Of a stretch of 40,509 nucleotides of DNA, positions 16,588-24,170 are shown in pieces. Below the pieces are notes generated by a model. That model saw nothing but the letters and a program-made list of their open reading frames with translations. It ran no database searches and was not told the DNA's origin. Within the stretch, counting starts at the first letter, position 1; each line of letters begins with the position of its first letter. Position numbers and translations under genes: made by a program. This DNA comes from Elusimicrobiota bacterium (GTDB lineage: Bacteria > Elusimicrobiota > Elusimicrobia > Elusimicrobiales > UBA9959), in the NCBI GenBank assembly GCA_016208085.1, contig JACQYT010000063.1:1-40509 (forward strand), written 5' to 3'.

Positions 16588-17543
16588 ATGGGGCTTTCTT
16601 CAAGTTTTTTGAGCAGCTTATCGGTCAGGTCCACGGCCGAATGACCGAAAAGTATGCTGCGCTTATCCACTATCACGCTTACCTCTTCCTTTACCGCCAG
16701 TTCCTTGAGCGCCAGGTAGATGCGGCCCAGTATCAGTTCGCTCTTATGGCTTTCATATCCCAGAAGTTCAACCTCCGCCTGCCGCTGGAACAGCTTCAGG
16801 GAGTCCTCTTTATCCTTTAGTTCCGCTTCCCTGGCGTTTATGGCCGCGTCTATTTCCGGCGCCGAAGTGGAAATGGAAAATTTGAAATGGGTGGTCGGCA
16901 CGCTGCTGATGCCGGGCATGTCTATGCCGAACCCCGTGAGGCCGGCCGCAGTGGAGGCCTGGACGGCCTGCGGAGAAACGGTTGAACCGGCGACCGCGGC
17001 CGGGTCCGTTGAAATTGATACCGCGGCCGTTGAGTTTGACACCGCGGCCGTTGAGTTTGACACCGCGGCCGTTGAGTTTGACACTGCGGCCGTTGAATCC
17101 GACACCGTGTCCGTTGAGGACGCCGCGGCCTGGAGGGAGGTCTGGACGGTTTGATAGTAGGCGGCGGCGCTGGTTAAGGCCACGGCCGCAGCCCTCAAGG
17201 CTGCTGTTTCCTCTTCAAGCTGTTCCCTGGTCTTTAAAAGTCCGGGGAGCGTAAGGGCGAATTCCTTCTCCTGTTTGAGCTTGGCTATCTCGGCTTTGAG
17301 CGTATAAACGGCCATCTTGCGCCGGAGGATCGTCTCCTCTTTTTTCTTTATTTCGCTTATGAATTCTTCCCTGGCGTTCAGCGTGCCGGAAAATTCCTTA
17401 AAAACGCGGTCTATGTCCACATAACCGATGGTGCCGGATTCGCCGCGGTTTTCCTCAAGCGAAAGCTCCAGCGCCCGGAGGCTGGAGGCCAGGGGCCAGA
17501 GGCCGGAGGCCAGCACAACGAAAATGAATATTTTTTTCATCAT
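16584..17543 (-). CDS. OmpH/Skp-like periplasmic chaperone with Ser/Thr/Ala repeat insert
   Basis: 319 residues. It has a signal peptide and then [12 protein letters not shown], the usual Skp/OmpH opening. A long helical coiled coil follows ([35 protein letters not shown]), and the C-terminal part returns to the fold with [13 protein letters not shown]. Skp-type proteins bind unfolded outer-membrane proteins, and the gene lies between bamA and lpxD as in many genomes. It is about twice the length of E. coli Skp. The extra length includes a 7-residue repeat (VSNSTAA) of about five units at residues 146-180, from a 21-bp DNA repeat. The signal peptide core is itself encoded by 7-bp repeats. Confidence 0.85.
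   Translation of the reverse strand: MMKKIFIFVVLASGLWPLASSLRALELSLEENRGESGTIGYVDIDRVFKEFSGTLNAREEFISEIKKKEETILRRKMAVYTLKAEIAKLKQEKEFALTLPGLLKTREQLEEETAALRAAAVALTSAAAYYQTVQTSLQAAASSTDTVSDSTAAVSNSTAAVSNSTAAVSNSTAAVSISTDPAAVAGSTVSPQAVQASTAAGLTGFGIDMPGISSVPTTHFKFSISTSAPEIDAAINAREAELKDKEDSLKLFQRQAEVELLGYESHKSELILGRIYLALKELAVKEEVSVIVDKRSILFGHSAVDLTDKLLKKLEESPI
17020..17103. repeat. 21-bp tandem repeat within ompH
   Basis: Four units of the type ACCGCGGCCGTTGAGTTTG + AC. The first three are nearly identical and the fourth is diverged. The period (21) is divisible by 3, so copy changes keep the frame and only lengthen the VSNSTAA stretch. Confidence 0.85.
17479..17513. repeat. five 7-bp repeats in the ompH signal-peptide coding region
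   Basis: AGGCTGG AGGCCAG GGGCCAG AGGCCGG AGGCCAG on the plus strand. Read on the minus strand they encode the core of the signal peptide ([12 protein letters not shown]). A change of one unit would shift the frame at the very start of the protein. Confidence 0.7.
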
Positions 17544-17591
17544 GATTTCCCCGCTTAGGGCTTGTTAAAAAATAACTGGCGCGTTTTTGAA

Positions 17592-17684
17592 CGCCGATGC
17601 ATCTCGCCGGGCTGCGTTGCTCGTCGCTTACATGCCGACGGGCATGCTCGCTCCTCGCGCCTTGCCCGGCGAGCGCCTCGGCGC
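17592..17684. repeat. REP-like inverted repeat between bamA and ompH
   Basis: The stem CTCGCCGGGC (17603-17612) / GCCCGGCGAG (17664-17673) extends outward with CGCCGA / TCGGCG. The core CTGCGTTGCTCGTCGCTTAC, ATGCCGACGGGCATG, CTCGCTCCTCGCGCC matches the element that ends lpxC. It occupies most of the roughly 190-base gap between bamA and ompH. Confidence 0.75.
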
Positions 17685-17707
17685 CCAAAATTCACGCGCG
17701 AACGAGC

Positions 17708-17734
17708 GCCCGAAAATTGCGGCAATTTTCGGGC
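17708..17734 (-). terminator. perfect palindrome abutting the bamA stop codon
   Basis: GCCCGAAAATTGC / GCAATTTTCGGGC around a single base; the last base is the first of the CTA (TAG) stop. A near-identical palindrome with a four-base loop is at 29022-29047. Terminator or processing hairpin. Confidence 0.5.
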
Positions 17735-20271
17735 TAAAACAGGTTGCCCAGCGTGAAATAGATATCCGACCTCTGTTCCCCCGGCTTATGGTTGAAGCCG
17801 TAGCCCCAGTCGAGCCTTATCGGGAAGGCCGGCGTGGTGAACCGGATGCCGAAGCCCGCGCCCACTTTCAGGTCGTTCGTGCCGGTGCCGGTGCCCAGGC
17901 TGACGTTGTTGAAGTGTTCCCAGGAATTGCCGATATCCAGGAAAAAGGCCCATTGCACGATGGTGTGTTTCCTTTCCCGGGCCAGCGGGAAGTGGAATTC
18001 CAGGTTCAGAATATCGTAAATTTTGCCGCCGTTAAGGGGCCCCACCTCGCCGTTGTTGCGGTAGCCCCGTATCGTGTCGGCCCCGCCCAGGAAATATCTT
18101 TCATAGACCGGCAGCCTGGGGGTTTTTCCGAAGCCCGCGCCGTACCCCAGCTTGTTGGAAAAAGCCAGCACGAACGGGTAATCGTCTATGGAAAAGAGCT
18201 TGAGGTTATAGCTGTGGGAGAACGTGGGCTTGTAAAAATTGACATCGCCCAGCAGGGGGCCGCCGGTGAATTCAAGGCCCAGCGACGACCTGGAGCCCCT
18301 GGTCGGGTCCCAGATATTGTCCCTGGTGTCCCTGGCGAATTCCACGTAGAGGGAGGACGTGACGCTGGTCCCCTCCATAAGTTTGCCGCTATACAACTGT
18401 TCCACCCCCGATATTTTCACGTTCTCAAGCGTATAGGCGGTGGTCAGGTGGTATTTGTCGTCCTCAAAGCGCGGACCCAGCGTCACTTTGCCGCCGGTGC
18501 GCCTTTCAGTGTAGGCCGAGAGCGAATCGCGGTAAGGTTTAAAGCGGCGGGTGTTGAAGATATCCACGCCCAGCGTGGTCGGGCGCTCCCCTAGCCACGG
18601 AGTGGACCAGCTTACATGATAGTCCTGCACCCGCTTGCCGAAATTCCACGAAACGGATGTCCGGTAGGCCCGGCCCAGGAAGTTCAGGTGCTGGAGGGAC
18701 ATGGTTCCCACCAGGCCGTCCCTCGATGAGATGCCGGCGCCGGCCGTCAGCATCCCCGGCTTGCCTTCGGCGATATCAAAAACCAGGTCCACCTTGTCCG
18801 GCTCGGGCGTCGGATTGACGGCCAGCCCGACGTCGTCAAGGAAACCGAGGTTCATCAGTTTCTGCTGGCTGCGCCGTATCTTTGAAGAGCTGAAGATGTC
18901 GCCTTCCTTCTGGATTATTTCGCGCCTGAGAACGTACGTCTTGGTGTGTTTATTGCCCTCTACGTCTATATGACCGACATAGATGGGGTCGTTCTCGGTG
19001 ATGTTAAAAACGATGTCCAGCTCGCCTGTGGCGGCGTTGGGCGCTTTCTCGGATTTCAACTGGGCTTTCAGGTAGCCTTTGTCGGCGTATTTGTCCTGGA
19101 GCCCCCGTATCGTGTCTTCCAGTTTCTCCTGGCTGAAGAGGTTTCCCCGCTTGTATTCAACGGCTTCGCCCAGTTCTTTTGACGAGTAGACCGTGTTGCC
19201 GGAAAAGGAAATGGCGCCGAAACGCCGGCGCGGGCCTTCGCTCAAGGACAGCTTCACGAACACCCTGCTTTTTTCCTCTTTGAAGGTCACCGAGGAGGAG
19301 TCTATTTTGAATTCGCTGTAGCCGTTGTTCCTGTAAAAATCGGCTATTTCCTTTAAATCCTTGTCGAAATCCTGCGGCGCATATATCTTTCTGGGCCTGT
19401 TTTTCATCTTCTTCACTATTTTTTTCGCCGGGAAATCCTTCAGGCCGTCTATGCTGACTTCCTCTATGCGGGCTTTAAGCCCCTCTTTTACGTTTATGGC
19501 AAGGTAGCAGGCATGCGCGGCCGTGTCTATGCGGGTCTCGTAATCGGCTACGGCTTCAATAAAACCTTTTTCATGGTACTTATCGGTAATCTTTATCAGG
19601 TCCTCCCTGATCCTGAGCTCATCGAAGAAATCCTTTTCCTTAAGCGACATTTCCTCCTTGATCGCGCCTTTTGAAAGCGCCTTATACCCCTTTACGGCGA
19701 TCTCCTTTATCATGTATTTTTCCGACACGATATAGGTTACGCGCACGGTATCGGAGGAGCCGGCCAGGCTTCTGAACTTTTTCGCCACGGGCCTGCCGGG
19801 GAGCTCCGCTATATCCACGGAAACTTTTTCAATGCTGCCCAGCCCCAATATGGCCTCGATGTCGGAGTTGATGAAGTCGCCGTAGTAAAGCTTTCCGACT
19901 TTTGCCTTGCCGGTCCTGGCGATGACTTTAGGCTTGACATTGATATTGCCTTTGACGGTTATCTCGGCGGGCTCCCAGGGGCCCTTGCCCCCAGCGGCTT
20001 CAGGGGCCGGAGCCGGTGCAATGGGCTCCAGTCCCGGCAGTTTGGGAATTTCGGTCGAGACGGCGACCGGCTCAGCCGGCGGAACGGCGGGGGGGATGGC
20101 GACGGTTTCCGTGGACGCGGCCGGCGGCGGCGCGGGAGTTTGTGCCGGGGCTGGTGCAGATTCGGTGGAAACGGCAGCGGCGGGATTATCCGCCGCGGTG
20201 GCAAAACAGAAAGAGAGAAGCGCAAGAGGTAGCTGCAGAGCGAAGCTCTGCCGGAGTATATATTTTTTCAT
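17734..20271 (-). CDS. bamA: outer-membrane protein assembly factor BamA
   Basis: 845 residues from the ATG at 20271 (MKKYILRQSFALQLP). I chose this start because a clear signal peptide follows and the upstream in-frame sequence is not protein-like. A Pro/Ala-rich linker (about residues 25-90) precedes five POTRA domains (ITVKGNINVKPKV, IKEIAVKGYKAL, IEEVSIDGLKDF, FGAISFSGNTVYSS, VGHIDVEGNKHT). The Omp85 barrel follows, with YFLGGADTIRGYRNNGEVGP (the VRGF-like loop) and a final aromatic strand ending FTLGNLF. It folds and inserts beta-barrel proteins into the outer membrane. The linker is longer than usual. It is the first gene of the envelope operon. No good Shine-Dalgarno was seen. Confidence 0.95.
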   Translation of the reverse strand: MKKYILRQSFALQLPLALLSFCFATAADNPAAAVSTESAPAPAQTPAPPPAASTETVAIPPAVPPAEPVAVSTEIPKLPGLEPIAPAPAPEAAGGKGPWEPAEITVKGNINVKPKVIARTGKAKVGKLYYGDFINSDIEAILGLGSIEKVSVDIAELPGRPVAKKFRSLAGSSDTVRVTYIVSEKYMIKEIAVKGYKALSKGAIKEEMSLKEKDFFDELRIREDLIKITDKYHEKGFIEAVADYETRIDTAAHACYLAINVKEGLKARIEEVSIDGLKDFPAKKIVKKMKNRPRKIYAPQDFDKDLKEIADFYRNNGYSEFKIDSSSVTFKEEKSRVFVKLSLSEGPRRRFGAISFSGNTVYSSKELGEAVEYKRGNLFSQEKLEDTIRGLQDKYADKGYLKAQLKSEKAPNAATGELDIVFNITENDPIYVGHIDVEGNKHTKTYVLRREIIQKEGDIFSSSKIRRSQQKLMNLGFLDDVGLAVNPTPEPDKVDLVFDIAEGKPGMLTAGAGISSRDGLVGTMSLQHLNFLGRAYRTSVSWNFGKRVQDYHVSWSTPWLGERPTTLGVDIFNTRRFKPYRDSLSAYTERRTGGKVTLGPRFEDDKYHLTTAYTLENVKISGVEQLYSGKLMEGTSVTSSLYVEFARDTRDNIWDPTRGSRSSLGLEFTGGPLLGDVNFYKPTFSHSYNLKLFSIDDYPFVLAFSNKLGYGAGFGKTPRLPVYERYFLGGADTIRGYRNNGEVGPLNGGKIYDILNLEFHFPLARERKHTIVQWAFFLDIGNSWEHFNNVSLGTGTGTNDLKVGAGFGIRFTTPAFPIRLDWGYGFNHKPGEQRSDIYFTLGNLF

Positions 20272-20440
20272 CTTAAGTCTAAATACGCGGAAATCGGGCA
20301 AAAAGTTTCCTCCCCGCCTGCCAGGTGTTACATATCTTTTGTCCATGCAATAATTCGGCGGGCAGGCCCGGCGTCTTCGCCGGAATGACCGCTCTTTACA
20401 TATTAGCAATTCCCGCGCCGCGCGTAAACCTACCGGGATA

Positions 20441-21586
20441 TCAGAAAAATTCGCCGGACCAAAGACGCTGCACAAAGAGCTCCCACGGCACGACTTCGAT
20501 GCCGTTCCCAAGAACCCGTGGTTCCCGCTCCAGGCATACGATAAGAGACTTTTTGACGGGGCCATCCTCTTTAAGGGCCGTGAGACCCCTAGAGTCCTCT
20601 TCGTATATCCGCTTACCCGCCTTTATTTCCAATGCCAGAAGCTTGTCGTCCAGCAGGAAATCCACCTCAAAGCCGCTGGCCGTTCTCCAGAAAGCGATAT
20701 CCAGTTCCTGGTTTCTATAGGCCTGATAGGCTTTGAGCTCCATAAGGAGGTATTGTTCGAATGATTTGCCGAATTCCGGAGTCCCCTGCTTCGGCCTGCG
20801 CCCGCACAGGTAATTTGCCACGCCGAGATCGAAAAGATAAAACTTCTCGGCCTCGATAAGCCTCCTGTTTTCGGCCTTTTTCCAGGGATGCACCCGAAAG
20901 CCCAGGTAGGTATCTTCAAGAATGTCAAAATAGCCGCGCACCACCTTGGGCGAGACGCCGGCTTCCCTGGCGACGTTGGCGTAATTAAGCAGTTCGCTGC
21001 TGGTTACCGCGGCCACTTTCAGGAATTCGGAAAACGCCGGGATATTGCGCACCAACGCTTCCCCCGCGATCTCTTCCTTTAAGTAATCGGCCACATAGCC
21101 GCGGATATCCTCCACCGGGTCCGGCGACAGGTAATGCGGGGGAAGAAGGCCGGAAACCATAATATTTTCCAGGCTGAAGCCTTCCGTTTCCGTTTTGGAG
21201 AGCGGGGTCATGGTCCTTCGCCACGCTCTTCCGCCCAGCAGGTTCGCATGGCTGCGGCGCAGTTTCCTGGCGCTTGAACCGGTAAGCAAAAATGATATTT
21301 TTTTGTTTTCTATAAGCCAATGGACTTCATTAAGCAGCGAGGGGATTTTCTGGATTTCGTCAATTACTATGAGTCCTTTGTGGTTCTGATATCTTTCCCT
21401 CAGCAAGGCGGGCCTTGCCGCGAATTCCGCGAAAACATCGGTTTTCAGCAGGTCTATTACCAGCGTTCCGGGAAGATTATGGCGCAGCCAGTAAGTTTTC
21501 CCTACCTTGCGCGGTCCCCACAAAAAAGCCGATTTGCCGTCGGGGAGCGTCAGTTTGAACTGTCTCGGTAGAATTTTTTTATCCAT
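20441..21586 (-). CDS. DUF4143 AAA ATPase (copy 1, intact)
   Basis: About 381 residues from ATG 21586 (MDKKILPRQF). The AAA_14 ATPase domain has Walker A GPRKVGKT, Walker B LIVIDEIQ and sensor FLLTGSSARKLRR. A winged-helix-like middle follows (NYANVAREAGVSPKVVRGYF). The C-terminal DUF4143 domain has a PD-(D/E)xK-like core, FEVDFLLDDKLLALEIKAG. The role of this very common, often mobile family is not established. The longer open frame starting at 21634 begins inside the promoter/operator and is rejected. The promoter predicts transcription starting at or one base before the ATG, a leaderless mRNA. It ends 170 bases from bamA on the same strand. That gap holds a CCGGCG/CGCCGG hairpin but no gene. 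Confidence 0.85.
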   Translation of the reverse strand: MDKKILPRQFKLTLPDGKSAFLWGPRKVGKTYWLRHNLPGTLVIDLLKTDVFAEFAARPALLRERYQNHKGLIVIDEIQKIPSLLNEVHWLIENKKISFLLTGSSARKLRRSHANLLGGRAWRRTMTPLSKTETEGFSLENIMVSGLLPPHYLSPDPVEDIRGYVADYLKEEIAGEALVRNIPAFSEFLKVAAVTSSELLNYANVAREAGVSPKVVRGYFDILEDTYLGFRVHPWKKAENRRLIEAEKFYLFDLGVANYLCGRRPKQGTPEFGKSFEQYLLMELKAYQAYRNQELDIAFWRTASGFEVDFLLDDKLLALEIKAGKRIYEEDSRGLTALKEDGPVKKSLIVCLEREPRVLGNGIEVVPWELFVQRLWSGEFF

Positions 21587-21592
21587 ATCGGC

Positions 21593-21634
21593 TATTTTAT
21601 CATGATAAAATACCCTAGTCAAGCATTTTATCAT
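21593..21634 (-). promoter_or_regulatory. promoter with palindromic operator of DUF4143 ATPase 1
   Basis: On the minus strand, TTGACT (21622-21617), 17 bases, TAAAAT (21599-21594), then 7 bases to the ATG. A perfect 20-bp palindrome, TATTTTATCATGATAAAATA (21593-21612), covers the -10 and spacer. A further half-site ATTTTATCAT lies at 21625-21634 above the -35. A repressor bound here would block the promoter; autoregulation is inferred. Confidence 0.65.
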
Positions 21635-22803
21635 AGCGCTCCCCCGCTCTTTTGCAAAGAGGGGCGGGGGGAGATTTTAAAAACCCGCAAATAAGGAGCG
21701 ATGGCGATTTTTGATGTGTTAACCATAATATTTTGAGAAAAACCTTTTATTGCGTAACCCATGTATTTTTGAGTATAGGTACTGCCGATTAAGGTAAACC
21801 ATTCTTCCATACCATTTATTTTCCAATCCTCCCCGGCTGTCTGCTCATAAAAAGACCAAAAACCAGAGTCATTTGATAATTTTTCAAGTAGGACATTAAT
21901 CATCCCATCAATCCCATAAGCCGCTGAAACTTTTATGCCTTTGGAATAATATAGTCGGGGCGAAAAACTGAGCGATAAATCCTTCTCGCTTTTATAATAA
22001 AACACCGGTCCCACCCTTAAATCGCCTTGCGGTTTGACTTCTATGGTAATAAAGTCGCTTTCCTCCATGCCTCCGGATAATTGAATTTGAGCATTCAAAT
22101 CCAGCGCTGCATAATTGCTAAAAATAATGCCCGAATCAAAAACCTCGGAAAAGCCGGCATAGTTATACTTGTTTTTGCTAGCCTTATCATTTTCTATTGA
22201 TGTATATTCTCCATCTAGCTTTAAAACCCCTTGGCTAAAACCGAATCTGGCACTGGGAATGGGCGAGGGAAAAAGGACCGTGGTTGGAAATATATGATCG
22301 CCTAATACCCTGCGTCTTTTTTTATCCTCATTGTATTTCTTAGCTTTTGACTCGGCGGGATATCCCCGCACGGTGCCTTCTGGAGAATTTATAGACGGAT
22401 TGCTTGTTGCCATCTCAAGCTGTGCTGCCTGGGTTGTTTCCTGTCCTGTATCCTCTGTCTGCAAAATGGTGAATGACCACATCTGCGATGGTTTCCTCAA
22501 TATGTTGTTTTTGCGGGGAGTAACGCGCCAATAGTATTGGCCTCCAATAATTAAATAGCCTTTGGGAACCGAGCATGAATTCCCTTTAATCGTAAGTTTT
22601 ATAACCTCATTTCTACCCGCTTTATCGGCAAAAATGTTTACCACATAGACATTTACATCTTCAATCTTATCCCAATAAAGAGCAGGCGTTGTGGTTTCTA
22701 TGACGGCATCGTTGACTGGACTTTTAAGACGTGGCTGTGTTTGTACATGTGCCAGGCCAGCATTAAGAAAAAGTGTTACTGCCAGAAAGAATAGTTTTTT
22801 CAT
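21631..22803 (-). CDS. secreted beta-rich protein with N-terminal fibronectin-like domain
   Basis: 390 residues. It has a signal peptide (MKKLFFLAVTLFLNAGLAHV) followed by a fibronectin III-like domain, about residues 28-112 (LKSPVNDAVIETTTPALYWD to YYWRVTPR). A charged linker (SKAKKYNEDKKRRR) leads into a roughly 230-residue region of alternating hydrophobic/polar strands with many aromatics (FSPRLYYSKGIKVSAAYG). That resembles an outer-membrane barrel or beta-sandwich and ends VFKISPRPSLQKSGGAL. It is more AT-rich than the lpx operon. The ATG lies directly after an intrinsic-type hairpin with a T-tract, whose 3' arm (AGGGGG) is also the only Shine-Dalgarno. This suggests attenuation control. 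No family recognised. Confidence 0.7.
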   Translation of the reverse strand: MKKLFFLAVTLFLNAGLAHVQTQPRLKSPVNDAVIETTTPALYWDKIEDVNVYVVNIFADKAGRNEVIKLTIKGNSCSVPKGYLIIGGQYYWRVTPRKNNILRKPSQMWSFTILQTEDTGQETTQAAQLEMATSNPSINSPEGTVRGYPAESKAKKYNEDKKRRRVLGDHIFPTTVLFPSPIPSARFGFSQGVLKLDGEYTSIENDKASKNKYNYAGFSEVFDSGIIFSNYAALDLNAQIQLSGGMEESDFITIEVKPQGDLRVGPVFYYKSEKDLSLSFSPRLYYSKGIKVSAAYGIDGMINVLLEKLSNDSGFWSFYEQTAGEDWKINGMEEWFTLIGSTYTQKYMGYAIKGFSQNIMVNTSKIAIAPYLRVFKISPRPSLQKSGGAL

Positions 22804-22843
22804 AAAAAGAAAACCCCCTGTGGTTTGACTTCACCGTAGGGGG
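22804..22843 (-). terminator. bidirectional hairpin directly upstream of the 21631-22803 start
   Basis: Stem CCCCCT / AGGGGG extended by GGT/ACC, with T-rich tracts on both sides (TTTTCTTTTT on the minus strand, AGTTTTT on the plus). On the minus strand the 3' arm AGGGGG is the apparent ribosome binding site, so one hairpin could control both termination and initiation. Confidence 0.6.
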
Positions 22844-23035
22844 AGTTTTTGTCTGCCGCCTAGAACAAACGGGGCGGACAATCAATCCCGAGCTATTCCA
22901 CTAACCCGGAACGACCGCCGCCCTTTCGCCCAGCTCGCGCTGGACTACATTGGCGACTCCGAACTCGGTGTGGAATATGCCCCAATTTCTTGGAAGCTCT
23001 CCCTGCTCTTACGCAGGGTCCCGGTTGAAGCCAGA
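22844..23035. ncRNA. structured leader or small RNA candidate
   Basis: About 190 bases between two terminators. Pairable segments include TATTCCAC / GTGGAATA (about 22883 and 22970), GAGC / GCTC just outside it, and hairpins CCAGC-TCGC-GCTGG, CCAA-TTTC-TTGG and CCCTGC-TCTTAC-GCAGGG. It may be the leader of the minus-strand gene at 21631-22803 or a free RNA of either strand. I could not match it to 6S, SRP, 5S, tmRNA or a known riboswitch. The plus strand also holds an 80-codon open frame without ATG (DRRPFAQLALDYIGDSELG), so a gene fragment is an alternative. Confidence 0.35.
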
Positions 23036-23068
23036 TGTTGGCAAAGTCAGCCAACAATCAGTTTTTAA
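23036..23068 (+). terminator. intrinsic terminator, plus strand
   Basis: TGTTGGC-AAAGTCA-GCCAACA followed by ATCAGTTTTTAAATTTT. This is a good rho-independent terminator for a plus-strand transcript crossing 22844-23035. From here to the MITE at 23221 I see only AT-rich sequence. Confidence 0.7.
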
Positions 23069-23220
23069 ATTTTATTAACTTGCACCCCCTAAAAAACAAA
23101 TTAGGCCGTCCTTCTTTCTCTAATTGGGCCAATATTTTAAGTATACAAATTAAACAAACTGAAATTCCAGTAAGCAAATCGCCAACGGCATGTTTGCAGC
23201 GCACCATCCGGTCTGAATAT

Positions 23221-23345
23221 TGATTCATTCGTAAAAAGTTCATTTTGTTTAGAAATTGTAGCGGGCGACGTGAGTCGCCTATTGAGCGGACTTACGTCCG
23301 CCGCTACAGTTTTGGACCAAAAAACGACTTTTTACGAATGAATCA
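23221..23345. mobile_element. 125-bp MITE-like element, copy 2
   Basis: The ends TGATTCATTCGTAAAAAGT and ACTTTTTACGAATGAATCA are perfect inverted repeats, extended to 24 bp by the flanks. Inner stem TGTAGCGG / CCGCTACA encloses hairpins GGCGAC-GTGA-GTCGCC and GCGGAC-TTAC-GTCCGC. ATAT flanks both ends (23217-23220 and 23346-23349). The interior is the same as copy 3 as read. Confidence 0.85.
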
Positions 23346-23393
23346 ATATTAGTATTAAGGCAGCTAAAGGCAGCAGGAGCCTTTTCAGGCATT

Positions 23394-23657
23394 CTACAAT
23401 GATCGCAGGCCCTTGACCACTAAGAGCTTTAATAAGGACTGGTAGGGAATTCCGCATTTATGGGCTTTAACCATCAGCCTGTCAAGCAGCGAGACCGGTA
23501 ATCTCAATGGTATCGCTTTTGAAGTCGGTTTCAGATTCGGGAATAACCCCACCCGCGCCGTTGCGCGGTCAATATATTCGGTCGATTCCGCTTTCGCCCA
23601 AAAATCAAATTCCGCTTTTTCGCTTTTAAAGTCCAGTGGCTTTTTTTGTTTCTTCAT
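23394..23657 (-). CDS. brnA: BrnA-type antitoxin
   Basis: 87 residues. The basic, polar N-terminus contains the family segment EKAEFDFWAKAESTEYID. The C-terminal half has the ribbon-helix-helix signature KAIPLRLPVSLLDRLMVKA, then IPYQSLLKLLV, the dimerisation and DNA-binding fold of BrnA/CopG antitoxins. BrnA neutralises BrnT and represses the operon. The gene overlaps the brnT 3' end by 32 bases and has its own strong Shine-Dalgarno, AAAGGAG, 7 bases before the ATG. This should favour antitoxin over toxin translation. Confidence 0.85.
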   Translation of the reverse strand: MKKQKKPLDFKSEKAEFDFWAKAESTEYIDRATARVGLFPNLKPTSKAIPLRLPVSLLDRLMVKAHKCGIPYQSLLKLLVVKGLRSL

Positions 23658-23940
23658 AAAAGCTCCTTTCTTTCCTGCTCATATCCCGCGCCGAGATTAC
23701 CCTGATCTTGTTATTCCTTACAGTGAACGCGACAAAGATCAATCTGCCGGCATCTGTCGCCCCATAAGCGGCTTTCCTGTCTTCATGGTAAAGAATTTTG
23801 CTTTTTTCTATATCGGCTATAACCGGGTTATTTAAAAAAATTTCTTCGCTTTCCGTGTATTTAACCTTATGCTTTTCCCAGTTTTTGCTTATATTGCGTT
23901 CATCCCATTCAAACGCTGCCTGGTGAAATGTGGTTTTCAT
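23626..23940 (-). CDS. brnT: BrnT-type ribonuclease toxin
   Basis: 104 residues from ATG 23940 (MKTTFHQAAFEWDE). The family core is present: FEWDERNISKNWEKHKV, then EIFLNNPVIADIE, and a C-terminal IRVISARDMSRKERSFYEE with the catalytic-region basic and acidic residues of the RelE-like BrnT fold. BrnT cleaves RNA and arrests growth until bound by BrnA. I reject an upstream ATG at 23979 because the promoter lies between. The predicted transcript starts only 4-5 bases before the ATG with no Shine-Dalgarno, so toxin translation should be weak. Confidence 0.85.
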   Translation of the reverse strand: MKTTFHQAAFEWDERNISKNWEKHKVKYTESEEIFLNNPVIADIEKSKILYHEDRKAAYGATDAGRLIFVAFTVRNNKIRVISARDMSRKERSFYEETKKATGL

Positions 23941-23979
23941 GTATAGAAATAGTATACATCGTTTTTGGTAGATTATCAA
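23939..23979 (-). promoter_or_regulatory. brnTA promoter and operator
   Basis: On the minus strand, TTGATA (23979-23974), 17 bases, TATACT (23956-23951). An inverted repeat ATGTATA-GAAATAG-TATACAT (23939-23959) overlaps the -10 and the start codon, the expected site for repression by BrnA or the BrnTA complex. Confidence 0.65.
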
Positions 23980-24113
23980 GGGCGATCAAGTATCTTAATC
24001 GTCCAATTTTTATAAGCTTGGCTGCGACCTTATGGGGAGGGAATGGATTTATCCTCTGGGCGGGGATAAATAAACAAAAAAACAGTCGGTCAAAAGGCCA
24101 GCCGGGGAGCGGA

Positions 24114-24130
24114 TATTTTATGGTAAAATA
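24114..24130. promoter_or_regulatory. small palindrome upstream of phoH
   Basis: TATTTTA-TGG-TAAAATA, 41 bases before the PhoH start. It shares TATTTTA/TAAAATA half-sites with the DUF4143 operator at 21593-21612 and includes a TAAAAT -10-like box. No good -35 is seen, so this could be chance in an AT-rich gap. Confidence 0.25.
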
Positions 24131-24170
24131 CTGGACGGCGCAAAATCTACCGGCGCGAGGCTTCTGAACA

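Noticed and set aside
17587-18594. Long plus-strand open frame opposite bamA
   Set aside because: Shadow of bamA plus the REP-like repeat; its start resembles the LpxC tail only because both are encoded by the repeat.
20272-20565. N-terminal extension of BamA from an upstream ATG
   Set aside because: The extra 98 residues are Arg/Ser-rich and not protein-like, and a clear signal peptide begins at the ATG at 20271.
22844-23035. 6S RNA, SRP RNA, 5S rRNA, tmRNA or a named riboswitch
   Set aside because: None of the conserved sequence blocks of these RNAs could be matched by eye; only stems and terminators are supported.
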